From: Catellatospora sp. KI3
GTDB taxonomy: Bacteria; Actinomycetota; Actinomycetes; Mycobacteriales; Micromonosporaceae
Length of the DNA: 64,000 bases
Assembly (NCBI RefSeq): GCF_029948125.1
Contig: NZ_JASAMB010000027.1
Span: 1-64,000 of the forward strand
Direction: 5' to 3'
A program made the translations under genes and the position numbers. Within the stretch, counting starts at the first letter, position 1; every line of letters starts with the position of its first letter. This document shows, in pieces, positions 1 to 8,285 of the stretch. The notes below the pieces were generated by a model that was not told where the DNA came from, did not search any database, and worked only from the letters and a program-made list of their open reading frames with translations.

Positions 1-124
1 CTACTTCGGCGCCGGTTGGGATAACGTCCCAGCCCAGATCGTGGTACACGGTCTGGTCCGGTGCCCGGTCGCCGCCAGGCGGCGGTGGATCGACCCGGAT
101 CTCGGATGGAGGAGGGTTCCAGCC

Positions 125-1288
125 TTGAGGCAGCAACTCGCACGGGTGCTCGGGGGCGTCGCCATTCTGGCGCTCGTCGCCGGCGGCGCCGCGGCATGCA
201 AGAAGGACGACGCCGACACCCCCGGTGCCGGTTCGAAGGTTTGCGACCTGAAGATCGGCTTCTTCGGTGCTCTGACGGGCGACGCGGCCGGTCTGGGTAT
301 TCACATGCGCAACGGTGTGAAGCTCGCGATCGAGCAGTACAACAAGGACCACGCGGACTGCAAGGTCCTGCTCGAGGAGTACGACTCCCAGGGCGACCCG
401 GCCAAGGCCCCGGCGCTGGCCGCCAAGGCCGCCGGTGACACCAAGGTCGTCGGCATCATCGGCCCGGCGTTCTCGGGCGAGACCGAGGCGAGCCTGGACA
501 CCTTCAAGGGTGCCGGCCTGCCGATGATCACCCCGTCCGCGACCCGTCCGAGCCTGAGCGACAAGGACTGGGGCGTCTTCCACCGTGGCGTGGGCAACGA
601 CCTGGCCCAGGGCCCGGCGGCCGGCCGCTACATCAAGGACGTGCTGAAGGCCGAGAAGACCTACGTCGTGGACGACCAGTCCGCGTACGGCGCGGGTCTG
701 TCGACCGAGGTCGTCAAGGTGCTGGGCACCGTCGCCGGCCAGGACAAGGTCCAGGTCAAGCAGACCGACTTCGCCGCGACCGTGGCCAAGGTCAAGGGCA
801 GCGGCGCGACCGCGCTGTTCTACGGTGGCTACTACACCGAGGCGGGTCTGCTGCTCAAGCAGCTGCGTGCCGCCGGCTGGACCGGCACCATGGTCGCCGG
901 TGACGGCGTCAACGACGCCAACTTCGTCAAGGTCGCGGGCGACGCGGCCGCCGAGGGCACCGTCCTGACCTGCCCCTGCGCCCCGGCCACCGCGGCCAAG
1001 GGCACGTTCGTGGCCGACTACAAGGCGCTGAACAACGCCGAGCCGGGCACCTACGCCGACGTGTCGTACGACATCACCAACATCTTCATCGCGGGCATCA
1101 AGGCCGGGAAGACCACCCGTGCCGACCTGCTGGCCTTCGTGGACGGCTACAACGCCGTCGGCGCTGCCACGGGTGTGACCTACAAGTTCGAGAAGAACGG
1201 CGAGCTCGACCCGACCCAGGTTCTGGTGTGGGCGTTCGAGGTCAAGGGCGGCGCTGTCGTTCCGAAGGTCGAGATCCCCAAGGGCTGA
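125..1288 (+). CDS. livJ: Branched-chain amino-acid ABC transporter substrate-binding lipoprotein
   Basis: This is the extracytoplasmic binding protein of a Leu/Ile/Val-type ABC importer, family type I periplasmic-binding (Peripla_BP_6). The chosen start is TTG at 125. It has GGAGGAGGG at 108-116, eight bases upstream, and gives a 387-residue protein with a basic N terminus (RQQLAR), a hydrophobic stretch and a lipobox ending at Cys25 (AAAC, then KK). An upstream in-frame ATG at 41 would add a charged extension ahead of the signal and is unlikely; GTG at 146 is a second alternative. The mature protein reads like LivJ/LivK throughout, including the KIGFFGALTGDAAGLG opening. It heads a same-strand cluster with two permeases and two ATPases, so the function call is firm, but the exact ligand cannot be read from sequence. 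Confidence 0.93.
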   Translation: MRQQLARVLGGVAILALVAGGAAACKKDDADTPGAGSKVCDLKIGFFGALTGDAAGLGIHMRNGVKLAIEQYNKDHADCKVLLEEYDSQGDPAKAPALAAKAAGDTKVVGIIGPAFSGETEASLDTFKGAGLPMITPSATRPSLSDKDWGVFHRGVGNDLAQGPAAGRYIKDVLKAEKTYVVDDQSAYGAGLSTEVVKVLGTVAGQDKVQVKQTDFAATVAKVKGSGATALFYGGYYTEAGLLLKQLRAAGWTGTMVAGDGVNDANFVKVAGDAAAEGTVLTCPCAPATAAKGTFVADYKALNNAEPGTYADVSYDITNIFIAGIKAGKTTRADLLAFVDGYNAVGAATGVTYKFEKNGELDPTQVLVWAFEVKGGAVVPKVEIPKG

Positions 1289-1330
1289 CCTGATCGCATG
1301 ATCAGTTCGCGTACCGCGGATTCGTGATCT

Positions 1331-1365
1331 GTCGTGGCCGGGAGCAACTGGCTCCCGGCCACGAC
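1331..1365 (+). terminator. Perfect 15-bp hairpin between livJ and livH
   Basis: GTCGTGGCCGGGAGC (1331-1345) pairs perfectly with 1351-1365 around the loop AACTG. No T tract follows (next bases are CCTTAGG). It lies between the binding-protein gene and its first permease. In such operons a hairpin here usually acts as a partial terminator or as a 3' stabiliser that lets binding protein exceed permease. That role is inferred; the hairpin itself is seen. Confidence 0.75.
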
Positions 1366-1393
1366 CCTTAGGCCCTCTCACCAGGAGCACCAC

Positions 1394-2344
1394 GTGGATT
1401 TCTCCGAGCTGTTCCGGAACTTTTCGGAACTGACCGTCACGGGGCTGACCATGGGCGCCATCTACGCACTCGTCGCCCTCGGCTACACCCTCGTCTACGG
1501 CGTACTGCGCCTCATCAACTTCGCCCACTCCGAGGTCTTCATGGTCGGCACGTTCGCCGCCATGTTCACCTGGCAGGCGCTCGGGTTCGACCAGAACCAC
1601 AGCCCCGCAGGCGTCCTGCTCAGCGCGGGCGTGCTGGTCGTGGGCCTGATCGCCGCGGTGGCGGCCTCGTCGGGCACCGCGGTGCTGGTCGAACTCGCCG
1701 CCTACCGCCCGCTGCGGCGGCGGAACGCCCCACCCCTGGCGTTCCTCATCAGTGCCATCGGCGCCTCTTACGTCATCATGGAGATCGTCGGCATCTACAC
1801 CGACCGTGCCCCGTACGGCATGCCGGAGACGGTCTCGAACAAGGTGCTGTTCCGGGTGCTCGGCGCCGACATCACCGCGGTGCAGATCGTGATCGTCGTG
1901 GGCGCGCTGCTCATGATGGTCGGTCTGGACCGGTTCATCAACAAGACCCGGATGGGTCGGGGTGTGCGCGCGGTGGCGCAGGACCCGGATGCCGCCGCGC
2001 TGATGGGTGTGAACAAGAACCGCATCATCGGCCTGGTGTTCCTCCTGGGTGGGGTGATGGCCGGCGTCGGCGCCGTGTTCTGGAACATCAAGTACGGCTA
2101 CACCAAGTTCAACGTGGGCTTCCTGCTGGGTATCAAGGCCTTCACCGCGGCGGTGCTGGGCGGTATCGGCAACCTGCGCGGTGCGCTGCTGGGCGGTCTG
2201 CTGCTCGGCGTGGTGGAGAACTACGCCTCGGCGCTGTTCGGCTCGAACTTCCGTGACCTGGTGGCGTTCATCGCGCTGATCGCGCTGCTGATGTTCCGGC
2301 CGACCGGCATCCTGGGTGAGTCGCTGGGGAGGGCACGCGCATGA
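1394..2344 (+). CDS. livH: Branched-chain amino-acid ABC transporter permease LivH
   Basis: First inner-membrane permease of the Liv importer, 316 residues and almost wholly hydrophobic, with about eight membrane spans. The start is GTG at 1394, behind AGGAG at 1383-1387. A longer in-frame reading from 1334 begins inside the 1331-1365 hairpin and is rejected. Family signatures include GAIYALVALGYTLVYGVLR near the N terminus and the cytoplasmic loop GRGVRAVAQDPDAAALMGVN, the likely ATPase contact. The stop overlaps the next start (ATGA at 2341-2344), so translation with livM is probably coupled. Confidence 0.94.
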   Translation: MDFSELFRNFSELTVTGLTMGAIYALVALGYTLVYGVLRLINFAHSEVFMVGTFAAMFTWQALGFDQNHSPAGVLLSAGVLVVGLIAAVAASSGTAVLVELAAYRPLRRRNAPPLAFLISAIGASYVIMEIVGIYTDRAPYGMPETVSNKVLFRVLGADITAVQIVIVVGALLMMVGLDRFINKTRMGRGVRAVAQDPDAAALMGVNKNRIIGLVFLLGGVMAGVGAVFWNIKYGYTKFNVGFLLGIKAFTAAVLGGIGNLRGALLGGLLLGVVENYASALFGSNFRDLVAFIALIALLMFRPTGILGESLGRARA

Positions 2345-3504
2345 GCGGCAACGGAAACGGGGTCACCAAGACCAACGGCACGGCGCAGCGCAGGGGCTTC
2401 TCGGCCCGGCTGCGGGCGCTGCCGGCGTGGCAGCGCTGGCTGGCCATCCTCGCGCTGGTGACGTTCTTCTACGCGATCCCGCTGGGCTGGTTCGCCGACC
2501 CGCCGGGCTTCTACAACCCGCTGGTGACGCAGAGTTCGGACTTCAGCACGGTGCTGTTCGACTCGGCCGTCTACGTGCTGCTGGCCGTGGGCCTCAACGT
2601 GGTGGTCGGCTTCGCGGGCCTGCTGGACCTCGGCTACTTCGGCTTCTTCGCGGTGGGCGCGTACACGATGGCGCTGCTGACCTCGCCCGCGAGCAAGCTG
2701 ATCACCGAGTACCACTGGCTCGACAGCCCCTTGCCGTGGCTGCTGGTGCTGCCGCTTGCGGTGCTGGTGACCCTGTGCACGGGTGTGCTGCTGGGCTGGC
2801 CGACGCTGCGCCTGCGCGGTGACTACCTGGCCATCGTGACGCTCGGCTTCGCCGAGATGATCCGTGTGATCGCGATGCAGTCGGAGTGGGTCACCAACGG
2901 TGACCGGGGCATCTCGGGCATCCCGCACCCTCCGGGCGAGATCGACGGTGAGCCGATCTTCGGCTTCGTCGACCCCAAGCCGTACTACTGGCTCGTCCTG
3001 ACGGTGATCGTTATCGTGGTCCTGGGGGTCCGGAACCTGCAGAACAGCCGGGTCGGCCGGGCCTGGGTGGCGATTCGCGAGGACGAGGACGCGGCGGAGC
3101 TGATGGGCGTGCCGACGTTCAAGTTCAAGATGTGGGCGTTCGCGATCGGTGCCTCGATCGGCGGGCTGTCCGGTGCGCTGTGGGCCAGCAAGGTCAACTT
3201 CATGAACTCCACCACGTTCGGCCTGGAGAACTCGATCCTGGTGCTGGCCGCGGTGATCCTGGGCGGCGCGGGCAGCATCCCCGGCTCCATCCTGGGCGGC
3301 TTCCTGGTCTGGTACGTGCCGGAGTGGATCCGCGGCCTGGGCGACCTGGTGGGTGTGGAGATCAACACGACCGAGTACCGCTACCTGGTCTTCGGCCTGG
3401 TGCTGATCGTCATGATGATCTTCCGGCCGCAGGGCATCTGGCCCAACCGGGCCCGCGAGGCCGAGTTCAAGGATCGGCAGAAGGAGGTGGCCGTCGGTGA
3501 GTGA
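2341..3504 (+). CDS. livM: Branched-chain amino-acid ABC transporter permease LivM
   Basis: Second permease of the Liv importer, 387 residues. A polar N-terminal tail of about 25 residues precedes the membrane region, and the LivM pattern follows: YVLLAVGLNVVVGFAGLLDL, then the coupling loop SRVGRAWVAIREDEDAAELM. It should form the translocation pore as a heterodimer with LivH. The ATG overlaps the livH stop by four bases, and the 3' end overlaps the livG start by eight. No anomaly is seen. Confidence 0.94.
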   Translation: MSGNGNGVTKTNGTAQRRGFSARLRALPAWQRWLAILALVTFFYAIPLGWFADPPGFYNPLVTQSSDFSTVLFDSAVYVLLAVGLNVVVGFAGLLDLGYFGFFAVGAYTMALLTSPASKLITEYHWLDSPLPWLLVLPLAVLVTLCTGVLLGWPTLRLRGDYLAIVTLGFAEMIRVIAMQSEWVTNGDRGISGIPHPPGEIDGEPIFGFVDPKPYYWLVLTVIVIVVLGVRNLQNSRVGRAWVAIREDEDAAELMGVPTFKFKMWAFAIGASIGGLSGALWASKVNFMNSTTFGLENSILVLAAVILGGAGSIPGSILGGFLVWYVPEWIRGLGDLVGVEINTTEYRYLVFGLVLIVMMIFRPQGIWPNRAREAEFKDRQKEVAVGE

Positions 3505-4276
3505 GCGCAAGCCACTGCTGGAGGTCGACAACGTCACGCTCCGCTTCGGCGGCGTGGTGGCGCTGGACAAGGTCGACTTCACCCTCTACGAGGGGGAGAT
3601 CCTCGGCCTGATCGGCCCGAACGGCGCCGGCAAGACCACCTGCTTCAACGCCATGACCGGCGTGTACCTGCCGACCGAGGGCGACATCCGGTTCCAGGGC
3701 AAGCGGGTGCCGGGCCAGAAGCGCAACCGGATCACCAAGATGGGCATCGCCCGCACGTTCCAGAACATCCGTCTCTTCCCGGAGATGACGGCGCTGGAGA
3801 ACGTGCTGGTCGGCGCGGACGCGCACCACCAGGCCAGCGTGCCAAGCGCGCTGCTGCGGCTGCCCCGCTTCTGGCGGGAGGAGCGCAGCGCGGCCGAGCG
3901 GGCGCAGCAGCTGCTGGACTTCGTGGGCATCACCGCCCGCTCGTCCGACCTGGCCCGCAACCTGCCCTACGGCGACCAGCGGCGGCTGGAGATCGCCCGG
4001 GCGCTGGCCACGAACCCGACCCTGCTCTGCCTGGACGAGCCGGCCGCCGGCTTCAACCCGGCCGAGAAGGTGGCGCTGCTGGAGCTGATCCGCAAGATCC
4101 GCGACTCGGGCGTGACGGTGCTGCTGATCGAGCACGACATGCGCCTGGTCATGGAGGTCACCGACCGGATCGTGGTGCTGGAGTTCGGCAGGAAGATCGC
4201 CGAGGGCACCCCCGCCGAGGTGCGGGACAACCCGAAGGTGATCGCGGCCTACCTGGGAGTTCCCGATGCTGCTTGA
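3497..4276 (+). CDS. livG: Branched-chain amino-acid ABC transporter ATP-binding protein LivG
   Basis: Cytoplasmic ATPase of 259 residues. Walker A is GPNGAGKTT at residues 40-48, the Q-loop region is ARTFQNIRLFPEMTALENV, and Walker B is LLCLDEPAAG near 175-184. The signature is LPYGDQRRLEIARALA, the usual LivG variant of LSGGQ. The C terminus has the BCA_ABC_TP_C-type segment (AEGTPAEVRDNPKVIAAYLG) shared by LivG and LivF. GTG at 3497 lies inside the end of livM, and the stop lies inside livF. Confidence 0.94.
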   Translation: MSERKPLLEVDNVTLRFGGVVALDKVDFTLYEGEILGLIGPNGAGKTTCFNAMTGVYLPTEGDIRFQGKRVPGQKRNRITKMGIARTFQNIRLFPEMTALENVLVGADAHHQASVPSALLRLPRFWREERSAAERAQQLLDFVGITARSSDLARNLPYGDQRRLEIARALATNPTLLCLDEPAAGFNPAEKVALLELIRKIRDSGVTVLLIEHDMRLVMEVTDRIVVLEFGRKIAEGTPAEVRDNPKVIAAYLGVPDAA

Positions 4277-4976
4277 GATCGACGACATCACCCTGCTGTA
4301 CGGGCGGATCCAGGCGCTGCACGGCATCAGCCTGCACGTCAACGAGGGCGAGATCGTGGCTCTGATCGGCGCCAACGGCGCCGGCAAGTCCACCACGATG
4401 CGGGCCATCTCCGGCCTGCGGCCGATCGCCTCCGGCGCGATCCGCTTCAACGGCGAGGACATCTCCAAGCTGCGCGCCGACCTGCGCGTGGTGCGGGGCA
4501 TCTGCCAGTCGCCGGAGGGCCGGGGCGTGTTCCCGGGCATGACGGTCAAGGAGAACCTGGAGATGGGCGCGTACATGCGACGCGACGCCGCCGGGATCGC
4601 CACCGACATGGAGCGGGTGTTCGGGCTGTTCCCGCGGCTGCTGGAGCGCATCAAGCAGCAGGGCGGCACGCTGTCCGGCGGTGAGCAGCAGATGCTGGCG
4701 GTGGGCCGGGCGCTGATGGGCCGGCCGAAGCTGCTGCTGCTCGACGAGCCGTCGATGGGCCTGGCGCCGATGCTGATCCAGCAGATCTTCAACATCATCA
4801 CGGAGATCAACAAGCAGGGCACGACCGTGCTGGTGGTGGAGCAGAACGCGCAGCAGGCGCTGTCGCGGGCGCACCGGGCGTACGTCCTGGAGACGGGCTC
4901 CATCGTCAAGGAGGGGACGGGCGCGGACCTGCTGCACGACCCCGCGGTGAAGGCGGCCTACCTGGGCGTCGCCTGA
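4266..4976 (+). CDS. livF: Branched-chain amino-acid ABC transporter ATP-binding protein LivF
   Basis: Second ATPase of the importer, 236 residues. Walker A is GANGAGKSTT at residues 35-44, the signature LSGGEQQMLAVGRALM begins near 136, and Walker B is LLLLDEPSMGLAP near 157. The 11-base overlap with livG makes coupled synthesis of the ATPase pair likely. It is the last gene of the operon, and a strong terminator follows within 15 bases. Confidence 0.94.
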   Translation: MLLEIDDITLLYGRIQALHGISLHVNEGEIVALIGANGAGKSTTMRAISGLRPIASGAIRFNGEDISKLRADLRVVRGICQSPEGRGVFPGMTVKENLEMGAYMRRDAAGIATDMERVFGLFPRLLERIKQQGGTLSGGEQQMLAVGRALMGRPKLLLLDEPSMGLAPMLIQQIFNIITEINKQGTTVLVVEQNAQQALSRAHRAYVLETGSIVKEGTGADLLHDPAVKAAYLGVA

Positions 4977-4990
4977 CGGGCAACGCCGAC

Positions 4991-5030
4991 TGCGCGGAAG
5001 CTCCCCCGGATTCGGGGCAGCTTCCGCGCA
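4991..5030 (+). terminator. Terminator of the liv operon
   Basis: TGCGCGGAAGCT (4991-5002) pairs perfectly with 5019-5030, and CCCCG/CGGGG extends the stem inside to a GATT loop. GTTGCGTTTA follows. The stability and the position just after livF fit a Rho-independent terminator. Confidence 0.85.
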
Positions 5031-5051
5031 GTTGCGTTTACGGGGTCTCAC

Positions 5052-5086
5052 TTTGCGTTACCGTGAATCTACATACGGTACGCAAA
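5052..5086. promoter_or_regulatory. Inverted repeat over the ribosome binding site of the amino-acid-binding lipoprotein gene
   Basis: TTTGCGTTACCGT (5052-5064) and ACGGTACGCAAA (5075-5086) are complementary with one bulged base and a 10-nt centre. The right arm runs into AAAGGGG, the ribosome binding site of the next gene. It could be a repressor operator or an RNA hairpin that hides the Shine-Dalgarno sequence; the sequence does not decide between them. Confidence 0.6.
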
Positions 5087-5096
5087 GGGGATGTAC

Positions 5097-5972
5097 GTGC
5101 TCAAGAGACTGATCCCGGTCGGCGTGGCCGCCCTGACCCTCGGTTTGAGCGCCTGCGGCGGCGGTGGCGACAGCCCGTCCGCGGCGACGCCGAGCGTATC
5201 GGCTGACGCGGCCCTGGCGGCGAAGGTGCCCGACGCGGTCAAGTCCGACGGCAAGCTGCTCGTCGGCACGGACGCGACCTACGCCCCGAACGAGTTCCTG
5301 GCCGAGGACGGCAAGACGGTGCAGGGCTTCGACATCGACCTGTTCCGGGCGGTGGCCGCCAAGCTCGGCCTCCAGGTCGAGTTCCAGCCGGCCACCTTCG
5401 GCGACATCATCCCGGGCGTCGGCTCCGGCAAGTACGAGGTCGGCGTCTCGTCGTTCACCGTCAACCCGGACCGCGTCAAGCAGGCCCTGATGGTGAGCTA
5501 CTACAACGCGGGCACCCAGTGGGCCGCCAAGACGGGCAACCCGGCGGGGGTGGACCCGAACAACCCGTGCGGCAAGCGCATCGCGGTGCAGCGCGACACG
5601 GTGCAGGCCGAGGACATCGCCAAGAAGAACGAGGCGTGCAAGACCGCGGGCAAGCCCGAGATCACCATCGAGCCGTACCCGGGCCAGGACCAGGTCGCCG
5701 CGGCCGTCGTCTCCGGCAAGGACGACGCGATGCTGGCCGACTCGCCGGTCGCGGCGTACGCGGTCAAGCAGTCCAACGGGCAGCTGGAGCTGATCGGCGA
5801 CATCTACGACGCCGCGCCCTACGGGTACGTGGTCCCCAAGGACCAGCAGCAGTTCGCCGAGGCGCTCCAGGGTGCCGTGGACGCGCTGATCAAGGACGGC
5901 TCGTACCAGAAGATCCTGGACCAGTGGGGCGTCGCGGGCGGCGCGGTGCCGAGCTCCCAGATCAACCCGTAG
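5097..5972 (+). CDS. Polar amino-acid ABC transporter substrate-binding lipoprotein
   Basis: Extracytoplasmic binding protein of the SBP_bac_3 family (glutamate/glutamine/cystine type), 291 residues. The lipobox LSAC puts the lipid-modified Cys at residue 20, followed by Gly/Ser/Ala-rich linker. The body opens with [20 protein letters not shown], with [16 protein letters not shown] after it, typical of the family. GTG at 5097 is preferred over ATG at 5091 because AAAGGGG (5084-5090) directly abuts the ATG but sits six bases from the GTG. A permease and an ATPase follow at once, forming a three-gene importer. The exact ligand is not readable. Confidence 0.9.
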   Translation: MLKRLIPVGVAALTLGLSACGGGGDSPSAATPSVSADAALAAKVPDAVKSDGKLLVGTDATYAPNEFLAEDGKTVQGFDIDLFRAVAAKLGLQVEFQPATFGDIIPGVGSGKYEVGVSSFTVNPDRVKQALMVSYYNAGTQWAAKTGNPAGVDPNNPCGKRIAVQRDTVQAEDIAKKNEACKTAGKPEITIEPYPGQDQVAAAVVSGKDDAMLADSPVAAYAVKQSNGQLELIGDIYDAAPYGYVVPKDQQQFAEALQGAVDALIKDGSYQKILDQWGVAGGAVPSSQINP

Positions 5973-5978
5973 TCCGCC

Positions 5979-6962
5979 ATGACCGCGCCCTCGCCCTCGC
6001 CCTCGCCGGCCCCGCTGCCGGCGCCGCGACCGGCCGACCCGATCAAGGCGATCCCGGTCCGGCACCCGGGCCGCTGGGTGGCGATCGCGGTCATCGCGCT
6101 GCTGGCTGCGATGTTCCTGCACCTGCTGCTGACCAACAGCGCCTTCCAGTGGCAGTTCATGTTCGAGCACATGTTAACGCCACCGGTGCTGCGCGGCCTG
6201 TGGGGCACCGTGTCGATCACCGTGGTCTCGATGATCATCGGGGTGCTGCTGGGGATCCTGGTGGCGGTGGCGCGGCTGTCGGAGAACCCGATCCTGCGCG
6301 GCGCCTCGTGGGCGTACACCTGGTTCTTCCGGGCGGTGCCGCGGCTGGTGCTGCTGGCCGTGCTGGGCAACCTGGGCATCCTGTGGCCGCGGCTGGAGTT
6401 CGGGGTGCCGTTCGACCGGTGGATCGGCGGGCTGTTCGGCATCGAGAACGCGACCTGGCGGGTGGGCGGCTTCGAGACCCGGGCGCTGCTCAGCGGGTTC
6501 GCCGTCGGCGTGCTGGGCCTGGCGCTGTCGGAGGCGGCGTACATGGCCGAGATCGTGCGGGCGGGCATGCTGTCGGTCGACCCCGGCCAGCAGGAGGCCG
6601 CGACCGCGCTGGGCATGAGCCGGTTCCAGGCGCTGCGCCGGGTGGTGCTGCCCCAGGCGATGCGCGTGATCATCCCGCCGACCGGCAACGAGACGATCGC
6701 GATGCTCAAGGACACCTCGCTGCTCATCGTCGTACCGGTGACGATGGAGTTGTTCTTCCAGCTCGACGCGATCGGCAAGCGCACCTTCCAGATCTTCCCG
6801 ATGTACGTCGCGGCGATCCTGTGGTACCTGTTCCTGGTCAGCCTGCTGCTGGTCGGGCAGTACTTCCTCGAGCGGCACTTCGGGCGCGGCTACGGCCGCT
6901 CCGGCCAGGCCAAGATCAAGCTCAAGGGCCTGGCCGCCGAGCACGGTGGGGAGCCGATGTGA
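5979..6962 (+). CDS. Polar amino-acid ABC transporter permease (HisM/GlnP type)
   Basis: Inner-membrane permease of 327 residues. A Pro/Ser-rich N-terminal tail of about 20 residues ([14 protein letters not shown]) precedes a first span near 33-50 and a MetI-like domain. The conserved coupling loop is [20 protein letters not shown] followed by [11 protein letters not shown], near residues 204-230. It starts six bases after the binding-protein stop and ends in a GTGA overlap with the ATPase gene. Only one permease gene is present, so the transporter is probably a homodimer in the membrane. Confidence 0.91.
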   Translation: MTAPSPSPSPAPLPAPRPADPIKAIPVRHPGRWVAIAVIALLAAMFLHLLLTNSAFQWQFMFEHMLTPPVLRGLWGTVSITVVSMIIGVLLGILVAVARLSENPILRGASWAYTWFFRAVPRLVLLAVLGNLGILWPRLEFGVPFDRWIGGLFGIENATWRVGGFETRALLSGFAVGVLGLALSEAAYMAEIVRAGMLSVDPGQQEAATALGMSRFQALRRVVLPQAMRVIIPPTGNETIAMLKDTSLLIVVPVTMELFFQLDAIGKRTFQIFPMYVAAILWYLFLVSLLLVGQYFLERHFGRGYGRSGQAKIKLKGLAAEHGGEPM

Positions 6963-7738
6963 GCCACGCCGCCCCTGAGGAACCGATGGTGCGCACCGAC
7001 AACGTGCACAAGGCGTTCGGGCACGTCGAGGTGCTGCGCGGCATCGACGTGACGGTGCCGCGCGGCACGGTCTGCGTGGTGCTGGGCCCGTCCGGCTCCG
7101 GCAAGTCGACCTTCCTGCGCTGCATCAACCACCTGGAGAAGATCGACTCGGGCCGGATCTGGGTCGACGGCAAGCTCATCGGGTACGAGCAGCGCGGCGA
7201 CAAGCTGCACGAGCTGCACGACAAGGCCGTGGCCGCGCAGCGGCGCGAGATCGGCATGGTGTTCCAGCGCTTCAACCTGTTCCCGCACATGTGCGCGCTG
7301 GAGAACGTGATGGAGGCGCCGTCCACGGTCAAGGGCCGGAGCAAGGCCGAGTGCATGCGCAACGCGATGGAGCAGCTCAAGCGGGTGGGCCTGGCCGACA
7401 AGGCGGGCAACTACCCGTCGCAGCTGTCGGGCGGCCAGCAGCAGCGCGTCGCCATCGCCCGCGCCCTGGCCATGGACCCGAAGCTGATGCTGTTCGACGA
7501 GCCCACCAGCGCCCTGGACCCCGAACTCGTCGGCGACGTCCTGGACGCGATGAAGGACCTGGCCCGCTCCGGCATGACCATGGTCGTCGTCACCCACGAG
7601 ATCGGCTTCGCCCGCGAGGTCGGCGACCAGCTCATCTTCATGGACGGCGGCGTGGTCGTCGAATCCGGCAACCCCCGCGAGGTCCTGTCCAACCCCCAGC
7701 ACCCCCGCACCCGCGACTTCCTCAGCAAGGTCCTCTAG
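6959..7738 (+). CDS. Polar amino-acid ABC transporter ATP-binding protein (GlnQ type)
   Basis: Cytoplasmic ATPase of 259 residues. Walker [10 protein letters not shown] is near 43-51, Q-loop [18 protein letters not shown], signature [16 protein letters not shown] near 156, Walker [15 protein letters not shown] near 176, and H-loop VVVTHE. The start is GTG at 6959, overlapping the permease stop by four bases. The open frame extends far upstream, but that part lies inside the permease and binding-protein genes in another frame and is not real. Confidence 0.93.
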   Translation: MSHAAPEEPMVRTDNVHKAFGHVEVLRGIDVTVPRGTVCVVLGPSGSGKSTFLRCINHLEKIDSGRIWVDGKLIGYEQRGDKLHELHDKAVAAQRREIGMVFQRFNLFPHMCALENVMEAPSTVKGRSKAECMRNAMEQLKRVGLADKAGNYPSQLSGGQQQRVAIARALAMDPKLMLFDEPTSALDPELVGDVLDAMKDLARSGMTMVVVTHEIGFAREVGDQLIFMDGGVVVESGNPREVLSNPQHPRTRDFLSKVL

Positions 7739-7753
7739 CCGCGCCCCACCCCC

Positions 7754-7821
7754 CTTTCCCGTCGATCATGAACATATGGCACGGTTCGACGGTGTGTCGG
7801 GGGCACAGCTTCCTGATCGAC
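7754..7821. repeat. Dispersed repeat family A, copy 1 (full)
   Basis: Bases 7754-7815 match 11008-11069 with four differences in 62. This copy is bounded by imperfect 20-base inverted arms: GTCGATCATGAACATATGGC (7761-7780) against 7802-7821. It follows the amino-acid transporter and may also act as its terminator. No coding potential is seen. Confidence 0.75.
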
Positions 7822-7839
7822 TCGCGGAAACCGGGGCGG

Positions 7840-7845
7840 TAGGGT
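7840..7845 (+). promoter_or_regulatory. -10 element (TAGGGT) of the PPOX gene, probably leaderless
   Basis: TAGGGT is followed by seven bases and then ATG at 7853, the distance at which transcription would begin on the start codon. No clear -35 is seen. The same arrangement recurs before at least ten other genes here. Confidence 0.5.
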
Positions 7846-7852
7846 GCGGGGT

Positions 7853-8248
7853 ATGCCTACCGTCGCGGATCTCGAGTTCGGCAACTACCTGCTGGTGACC
7901 ACGTTCCGCAAGGACGGGCGGGCGGTGCCGACGCCGGTGTGGGCCGTGCGCGACGGGGCCGACATCGTGGTGTGGACCGTCTCCGACAGCGGCAAGGTCA
8001 AGCGGCTGCGGCGCAGCAGCAAGGTGACGATCAGCGACTGCGACGTACGCGGCAAGGTCACCGGCCCGACCATCCCGGCCCGCGCCCGGCTGATGGACGC
8101 CCAGGCCACCGCAGAGGTCCGGCAGCTGCTCGTCAAGAAGTACGGCCTGCTGGGCCGGATCACCCTGTGGGGCAGCCGCGTCCGCCGCGGCGTCGACGGC
8201 ACGATCGGCGTGCGCATCACCGATCCGGCCGCGCCCCGGACCCCGTAG
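7853..8248 (+). CDS. PPOX-class, probably F420-dependent, enzyme (Rv2061 family)
   Basis: Small split-barrel protein of 131 residues in the pyridoxamine-phosphate-oxidase-like superfamily. The pattern NYLLVTTFRKDGRAVPTPVW followed by DIVVWTVSDSGKVKRLRRS resembles the actinobacterial Rv2061-type subfamily, many members of which bind the deazaflavin F420. Substrate and reaction are unknown, and FMN or heme binding cannot be excluded. ATG at 7853 is chosen over GTG at 7844 because it sits seven bases after TAGGGT. It reads toward polA, with 37 bases between. Confidence 0.8.
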   Translation: MPTVADLEFGNYLLVTTFRKDGRAVPTPVWAVRDGADIVVWTVSDSGKVKRLRRSSKVTISDCDVRGKVTGPTIPARARLMDAQATAEVRQLLVKKYGLLGRITLWGSRVRRGVDGTIGVRITDPAAPRTP

Positions 8249-8273
8249 CGCCGAACCCGTCGGAGGCAGGGCA

Positions 8274-8279
8274 TAAGCT
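8274..8279 (+). promoter_or_regulatory. polA: -10 element (TAAGCT) of polA, probably leaderless
   Basis: TAAGCT lies six bases before the GTG start at 8286, so the transcript would begin at or next to the start codon. No Shine-Dalgarno sequence is present at the proper distance. Confidence 0.55.
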
Positions 8280-8285
8280 CGTCGG

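Noticed and set aside
1-219. Minus-strand frame at the left edge
   Set aside because: It overlaps the livJ upstream region and signal peptide, its composition is non-coding, and it resembles no family.
5519-6958. N-terminal extension of the polar amino-acid ATPase gene
   Set aside because: The open frame runs through the binding-protein and permease genes; the ABC domain begins only after GTG 6959.
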